Part shown: in pieces, positions 53,497 through 57,371 of the stretch | Numbering within the stretch: position 1 is the first letter of the stretch | How the letters are laid out: each line of letters begins with the position of its first letter | NCBI GenBank assembly: GCA_030428695.1 | Contig: JAUIEM010000003.1 | Location: 1-57,371 of the forward strand | Direction of reading: 5' to 3' | DNA: 57,371 bases | DNA from: a bacterium | GTDB taxonomy: Bacteria > Planctomycetota > J058 > JAJDCP01 | Notes under the pieces: model-generated | What the model was told of the DNA's origin: nothing | Database searches by the model: none | What the model saw: only the letters and a program-made list of their open reading frames with translations | Position numbers and translations under genes: made by a program

Positions 53497-54246
53497 ATGT
53501 TCCCGCCTGCATTCGACTTCGCCGATCCCGCGCTCCAATCTGCCCTGGAGGACTGTTGCCGGGCTGCCGGCATCCGCCCCGAGGCCCGTCTCGACGCTCG
53601 CAGTGCGGCCCGGAGCGCCCTCGCCCCCGGCCTGCCGCGGTGGCTGGCGGTCTTCCAGCAGCAGGCGCGGGAGGGCTCCGATCCGGTCCGCGCCCGCCTG
53701 CTCGGGCGCTGGTTCGCCCGCTTCTTCCGGCGGCGCCTCGGGCACGGTCTGCCCGACGCGCTACGCGGGCTCCTGTACCGCCTCGGCGAGGAGGTCCCGT
53801 TCGGCGTCTTCCGCGGCACGCAAACGCCCGCCGAGAGCTTCCAGGGACGCCGCGCCGGTGACGCGTTCCGCCCGCGCCCGGGCGATCAGCTGATCGTCCG
53901 CACGCGGAGCTGCGCAGGGAAGACGGTCGTCGTCCTCGATGCGGCGACCGACGGCACCCGCAGCGGCGGGCTCTGGTATCTCGCCTCGGTGCGCGGCGGC
54001 CTGCGGGTGTGCTTCGGTCGCGTGGTCGACGCCCCGGGGCGCCCGCCGCTGGCCGGCACCCTCGCGATCGTCTCCTGCGCGCGGCGGGCGCTTCCCCTGC
54101 CGCGCTCCGCGCCGCAGCCCTGCCTGTGCGCGGGCAGCCTGCGCGCCCTGGCCGACGCCCCCGCGGCGGCGGGCTGCGTGGCCGCCGGGGCAGTCGCGAC
54201 GGTACACGCGGACGGCATGCGGCGGGCGGTGCTGCGCGCGGGGTAG
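53497..54246 (+). CDS. Hypothetical protein, hairpin-regulated start
   Basis: 249 aa. ATG 53497 has GGAG 6 nt upstream. An upstream in-frame ATG exists but would translate through the hairpin and give an odd Cys-rich leader. The N-terminal half is helical and Arg-rich (RLLGRWFARFFRRRLGHGLP). The C-terminal half looks like a beta domain with several cysteines (SCAGKTVVVLDAATDG, VCFGRVVDA, PCLCAGSL). No signal peptide and no family recognised. The layout (helical N-half, nucleic-acid-like basic patch, SEC-C-like CLC motif) gives no firm function. Confidence 0.62.
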   Translation: MFPPAFDFADPALQSALEDCCRAAGIRPEARLDARSAARSALAPGLPRWLAVFQQQAREGSDPVRARLLGRWFARFFRRRLGHGLPDALRGLLYRLGEEVPFGVFRGTQTPAESFQGRRAGDAFRPRPGDQLIVRTRSCAGKTVVVLDAATDGTRSGGLWYLASVRGGLRVCFGRVVDAPGRPPLAGTLAIVSCARRALPLPRSAPQPCLCAGSLRALADAPAAAGCVAAGAVATVHADGMRRAVLRAG

Positions 54247-54272
54247 GCTGCTCCCCGGCGGGAGGTCCTACC
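54242..54272. terminator. Stem-loop over the convergent stop codons
   Basis: GGTAGG (54242-54247) / CCTACC (54267-54272) around a GC-rich loop. It overlaps the stop codons of both converging genes, whose ends are only 21 bp apart. Weak 6-bp arms and no T-run. Confidence 0.3.
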
Positions 54273-57200
54273 GCCGGCCCGCCCCGAGCCCGGCCCGCTC
54301 GGCCCAGCGGGCCATCACGGCCTCGAGCTCGGCGCGCGGGTTGTCGTCCGGGTCGGCGTCCGGGGCGAAGAACTTCTCCTGCAGGGCCTCGATCTCGGTC
54401 GCCAGCGCGCTGTGCTCGGCCGCCGGCAGGGAGCCGGCGCGCTCGACCCGCAGCCGGTGCAGGTAGCCGACGGCGGTGAAGGGGGTGATCTCCGCCGGCA
54501 GGCCGTACGGGTTGGTGTCGACCTGGCGCGCGGCGGCCTCGGCCTGGCGGCTGCGGCGGAGCTTCCACCAGACCAGCCCGGCGACCGCGAGCGCCGCCGC
54601 CACCAGCCACGGCCAGGGCAGCCCTCCGACCGGGTCGAGCGCGGCGACGCGCTCGGTGTCGACCAGCTCGGTGTCGGTGTAGACCCGGTAGGCGACCTGC
54701 GCGCTGTCGGCGAGGGCGGTCGGCGCGGCGAAGGCGAAGCGGCTCGGCGCGGTCCCGACCGCCGGCCCGAGGGTGTACTTCCAGAGCTGCACGGTCTCCG
54801 GCCGCGGCTTGGGCTCGCCGGCGTCCTTGCGCTCGGCGCCGGTCGCTTCGAGGGGACCCTTCTCGACCTCGCGGACGACGAAGCCGGGGAAGGGCTCGTC
54901 GCCGAGGCGTAGCAGGGCGTCGGGCGCGGGCGCGACGCCCTCCGCCCGGACGCGGATCTCGAGCAGCGCGCCAGCCTCGGCGAGGTCGCGCGGGTCGAGG
55001 GTCTGGTCGATCTCGAGGCCGTGGAGTGGTCGGGCGACCGTCGGGGCGCTCGCGTCGATCACCAGCTCGGGGGAGTAGACGTTGAGCACGACGTCATTGT
55101 AGCCGTCCCAGAAGTCCAGGCCCATCTCGATCGGCGGGATGCGGTCGACGGAGCGGTCGTTCGGCACGACCGCGATGTAGGCGAGGCGCTTGTGCAGCCA
55201 GCCGGGCTGCTCGGCGGGAATCGGCGTCGTGGCCGCCGGGTAGAGCGCGATGAACTCGATCGTGAAGCTCTTGCCGAGGGCCTTGGCGATCGACTCGGAG
55301 AGCCGGTCGCGGAAGTCGGTCTCGGCGAAGTCGTTGAAGTTGTCGCGCACGTCGTTGTACAGGTACTTCGCGAAGTTCTCGCCTTCCCGGCCGAGCTCAT
55401 GGGTGAACTCGAGGCCGAGGAAGATGCCGAAGGCCTGCTCGTGGCCGACGGTCGTGCCGCCGTCGGGGGCGACGACCAGGCGCACCTCGTCGAGGAGGCT
55501 GTAGTACAGCTTCTTGCGGCGCTCGAGCAGGCGCGCGGCGTTGTGCGCCCCGAGCACCTCGAGGCCGGCCTCGGTGACCATCAGCCGGGCGGGCTCGGGG
55601 CAGGCCGCGAGCTGCGCGTTCAGCCAGTCGCCGAGCTCCTCCTTGTGCAGGTCGTGGAGCCGCTCGGGGAAGCCCTCCAGCGAGGCGGCGATCGCCGGGA
55701 ACTGCTCGGGCGCGGGCTCGGTCTCCCGGCTGAGGTCGGTGATGTTCAGCGCGCCGAGGGCGAGGGTGAACCAGGGTCCGTAGACGCGCGTCGGCTCGAC
55801 CGGGATGTGCCCCTCGCACGCGCCGCGCACGTAGGCCTCGGCGGCGCCCTGCAGGAGCTCGAAGCAGCGGGCGCGGCGGCGGCGCAGCTCCTGGTAGTCG
55901 ATCTGGTCGTCCTCGTACAGGTAGTTCGCGTAGGTGAAGTGGATCTGCGCCTCGAGAATCGGCTGCTCGATCACGTCGGGGTTGGCCGTGCGGATGGCGT
56001 CGAGCAGGGCGAGGGCGAACTCGTAGCCGAGCCGGATCTGCTCGGCGATCTGCTTGTCGTCGCGGTTCGTCTTCGCGGCGGTCTGGGCCTCCTCGTCGCT
56101 CCAGGTCGCGTCGAGCGCCTGCAGGGCGGCGCCGACCAGGGCGGTCAGCATCGCGGGATCGAGGGAGGGAAGCGGACCGAACACCCGCTCGACGTCCCCG
56201 GTGTCGTAGACCTCGGCGGAGCTGTGGGCGGCGAGGAAGGCGTCGACCTTGGCGGTGGCCGGGATGTCCTCGATGCCGAGCTCCTCGGCCAGGGCGAGCA
56301 TGCTCGACAGGGCATCGAGGCGCCGGGCCTGCAAGGCGCGCGTGACCGGGGTCGTCTGCTCGAGGGGCTGGCGGCCGCCGAGGTAGTAGCGCGCGCCGCC
56401 GTAGAAGTTCTGCTCGACTGGTTCCGGCGGGCCCTTGATCGCCTCGGACCAGCCGCTGAGCAGGGCGCCCGCGAAGCGCGACCCGTCGCCGGGGAGGCGC
56501 CGGGCGGCCTCGTCGAGCAGGGCGAGGCCGAGGGCGACCTGGTCGGTCTTGCCGTAGACCTTCAACATCGCCGCGTAGCTGCGGGCGGCGGTGACCGGGT
56601 CCATCACCTCGAGCCAGTCCGGGCTCGGCAGGGCGGGCAGGATGCCGGCCAGGGTGACCGGCTGCAGCCCGCGGCCCTGCTGCTGACGGCGGCGCTGGGC
56701 GGCGTAGGGGTGCTCCTTGCGGCGCGCGCCGATGTCCGGCTCGGCCTTGTCCGCCGAGCGCTCGAGCTCGACGAGCAGGGTCTGCGCGAGCATCCCGAGC
56801 TGCACCCGGCGGGTCGGCGAGCTCGCGTCGTAGTGGGTCAGCATCGCCTCGACGAGGTTGCGCAGCACCAGCAGGGAGTTCGCCCGCGCGGCCGGCGCGG
56901 CCTCGTTCGCGACCTCCTGGGCGAGCTTGTCGGCGAGCACGTAGACCGCCTCGTCGCCCTGTTTGCCGTCGCCCGCGAACAGCGAGGCCAGCCAGGCGGC
57001 GGACTCGTCCGGGGGCGCGCTCGGCATCAGGGTCAGGGCGTCGGAGAAGGCGCGCCGCCGGGTCAGGCGGTCGGCCTCGGGGTGGTCCATCACGATGCGC
57101 GCCAGGGTCCAGGCCTGGTCGAGGGCCTCCTGCAGGGCGGCGCCTTCGCGCAGCCGCACGGTCAGGCCGAGGTTGTAGGCGAGCAGGCGCTTGTAGATCT

Positions 57201-57371
57201 CGAGCTCATCGAGTGTCCGGGCCTGCTCCAGGGTCGGCAGGAAGTCGACGGCGGCGACCGGGTCGCCGGCGCGGATCAGGAGCTCGGCGGTCTGGGCACG
57301 GCTCTCGGGGGTGTCCTTGCCGAACTGGGGCGTGCCATTGAGGAGCAGCCGCCGGAACGAGCTTGCGCCCG
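54268..57371 (-). CDS. Large TPR-like, single-span membrane protein, N-terminus beyond window edge
   Basis: Open to the right edge with no start codon that ends the reading frame: in-frame codons upstream of a GTG at 57159 stay coding-like (ending LDELEIYKRLLAYNLGL), so at least 1034 residues are visible and the start lies outside. The N-terminal ~600 residues are helical and TPR/solenoid-like (for example SYAAMLKVYGKTDQVALGLA). A mixed alpha/beta region follows (FTHELGREGENFAKYLYND). One transmembrane segment, PWLVAAALAVAGLVWWKLRR, is near the C-terminus, followed by a ~90-residue tail, probably cytoplasmic. I do not recognise a family. It resembles planctomycetal large membrane-anchored proteins of unknown role. 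Confidence 0.75.
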   Translation of the reverse strand, partial: GASSFRRLLLNGTPQFGKDTPESRAQTAELLIRAGDPVAAVDFLPTLEQARTLDELEIYKRLLAYNLGLTVRLREGAALQEALDQAWTLARIVMDHPEADRLTRRRAFSDALTLMPSAPPDESAAWLASLFAGDGKQGDEAVYVLADKLAQEVANEAAPAARANSLLVLRNLVEAMLTHYDASSPTRRVQLGMLAQTLLVELERSADKAEPDIGARRKEHPYAAQRRRQQQGRGLQPVTLAGILPALPSPDWLEVMDPVTAARSYAAMLKVYGKTDQVALGLALLDEAARRLPGDGSRFAGALLSGWSEAIKGPPEPVEQNFYGGARYYLGGRQPLEQTTPVTRALQARRLDALSSMLALAEELGIEDIPATAKVDAFLAAHSSAEVYDTGDVERVFGPLPSLDPAMLTALVGAALQALDATWSDEEAQTAAKTNRDDKQIAEQIRLGYEFALALLDAIRTANPDVIEQPILEAQIHFTYANYLYEDDQIDYQELRRRRARCFELLQGAAEAYVRGACEGHIPVEPTRVYGPWFTLALGALNITDLSRETEPAPEQFPAIAASLEGFPERLHDLHKEELGDWLNAQLAACPEPARLMVTEAGLEVLGAHNAARLLERRKKLYYSLLDEVRLVVAPDGGTTVGHEQAFGIFLGLEFTHELGREGENFAKYLYNDVRDNFNDFAETDFRDRLSESIAKALGKSFTIEFIALYPAATTPIPAEQPGWLHKRLAYIAVVPNDRSVDRIPPIEMGLDFWDGYNDVVLNVYSPELVIDASAPTVARPLHGLEIDQTLDPRDLAEAGALLEIRVRAEGVAPAPDALLRLGDEPFPGFVVREVEKGPLEATGAERKDAGEPKPRPETVQLWKYTLGPAVGTAPSRFAFAAPTALADSAQVAYRVYTDTELVDTERVAALDPVGGLPWPWLVAAALAVAGLVWWKLRRSRQAEAAARQVDTNPYGLPAEITPFTAVGYLHRLRVERAGSLPAAEHSALATEIEALQEKFFAPDADPDDNPRAELEAVMARWAERAGLGAGRR

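Overview
The window is GC-rich (I estimate near 70% G+C) chromosomal DNA with dense, mostly strand-clustered genes. Gene content points to Planctomycetota or a similarly gene-rich lineage: several PknB-type Ser/Thr kinases with N-terminal zinc ribbons, giant alpha-2-macroglobulin/TPR proteins, a HEAT-cyclophilin lipoprotein, an ECF41 sigma factor and many signal-peptide proteins of unknown role. This assignment is an inference from family content; no rRNA or other taxonomic marker is present, and I saw no tRNA, CRISPR array or intact insertion sequence.

Layout. 1-5707: the 3' end of a PaaZ/BoxD-type aldehyde dehydrogenase, a TPR-thioredoxin (TlpA-like) protein, a small lipoprotein, serS with a good sigma70-like promoter, glpD, and a coupled small secreted protein. 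5714-13080 (minus strand): a tightly overlapping five-gene signalling operon. It encodes a hybrid histidine kinase with an ethylene-receptor-like sensor, a lone Hpt protein, a Ser/Thr kinase fused to two receivers, a 7TM-DISM hybrid kinase with an internally deleted catalytic domain, and a second Ser/Thr kinase. 13404-32021 (minus): a glutamate-cysteine ligase-like/CBS fusion, a glycerophosphodiesterase, and two tandem paralogous 2.48-kaa secreted alpha-2-macroglobulins with TPR arrays at both ends. 32529-35542 (plus): a DJ-1/PfpI protein, an FAD amine-oxidase-like protein and an ECF41 sigma factor. 35562-40413: a HEAT-cyclophilin lipoprotein, a small membrane protein, and a YjbR / 79-aa / PqqD-like-YkgJ operon. 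40458-49017 (minus): a pseudokinase-kinase fusion, then a DNA-repair-like operon (WGR-DUF4132 protein, ATP-dependent DNA ligase, metallo-beta-lactamase exonuclease) preceded by a fumarylacetoacetate-hydrolase-family gene. 49136-57371: a probably domesticated IS1634-like transposase, an unusually hairpin- and repeat-rich 0.8-kb intergenic region, a Zn-alcohol dehydrogenase, a hypothetical gene behind a hairpin that covers its ribosome binding site, and the 3' part of a large TPR-like membrane protein.

The most interesting candidates for an undescribed system are: (1) the five-gene phosphorelay / Ser-Thr kinase operon headed by a protein that keeps, with exact spacing, the copper/ethylene-binding residues of plant ETR1; (2) the ligase-exonuclease-WGR operon, in which a WGR-DUF4132 protein sits where a helicase or metallophosphoesterase would be expected; (3) the transposase-derived gene and its repeat-dense flank, together with four intergenic 6-bp-period repeat tracts spread over the window.
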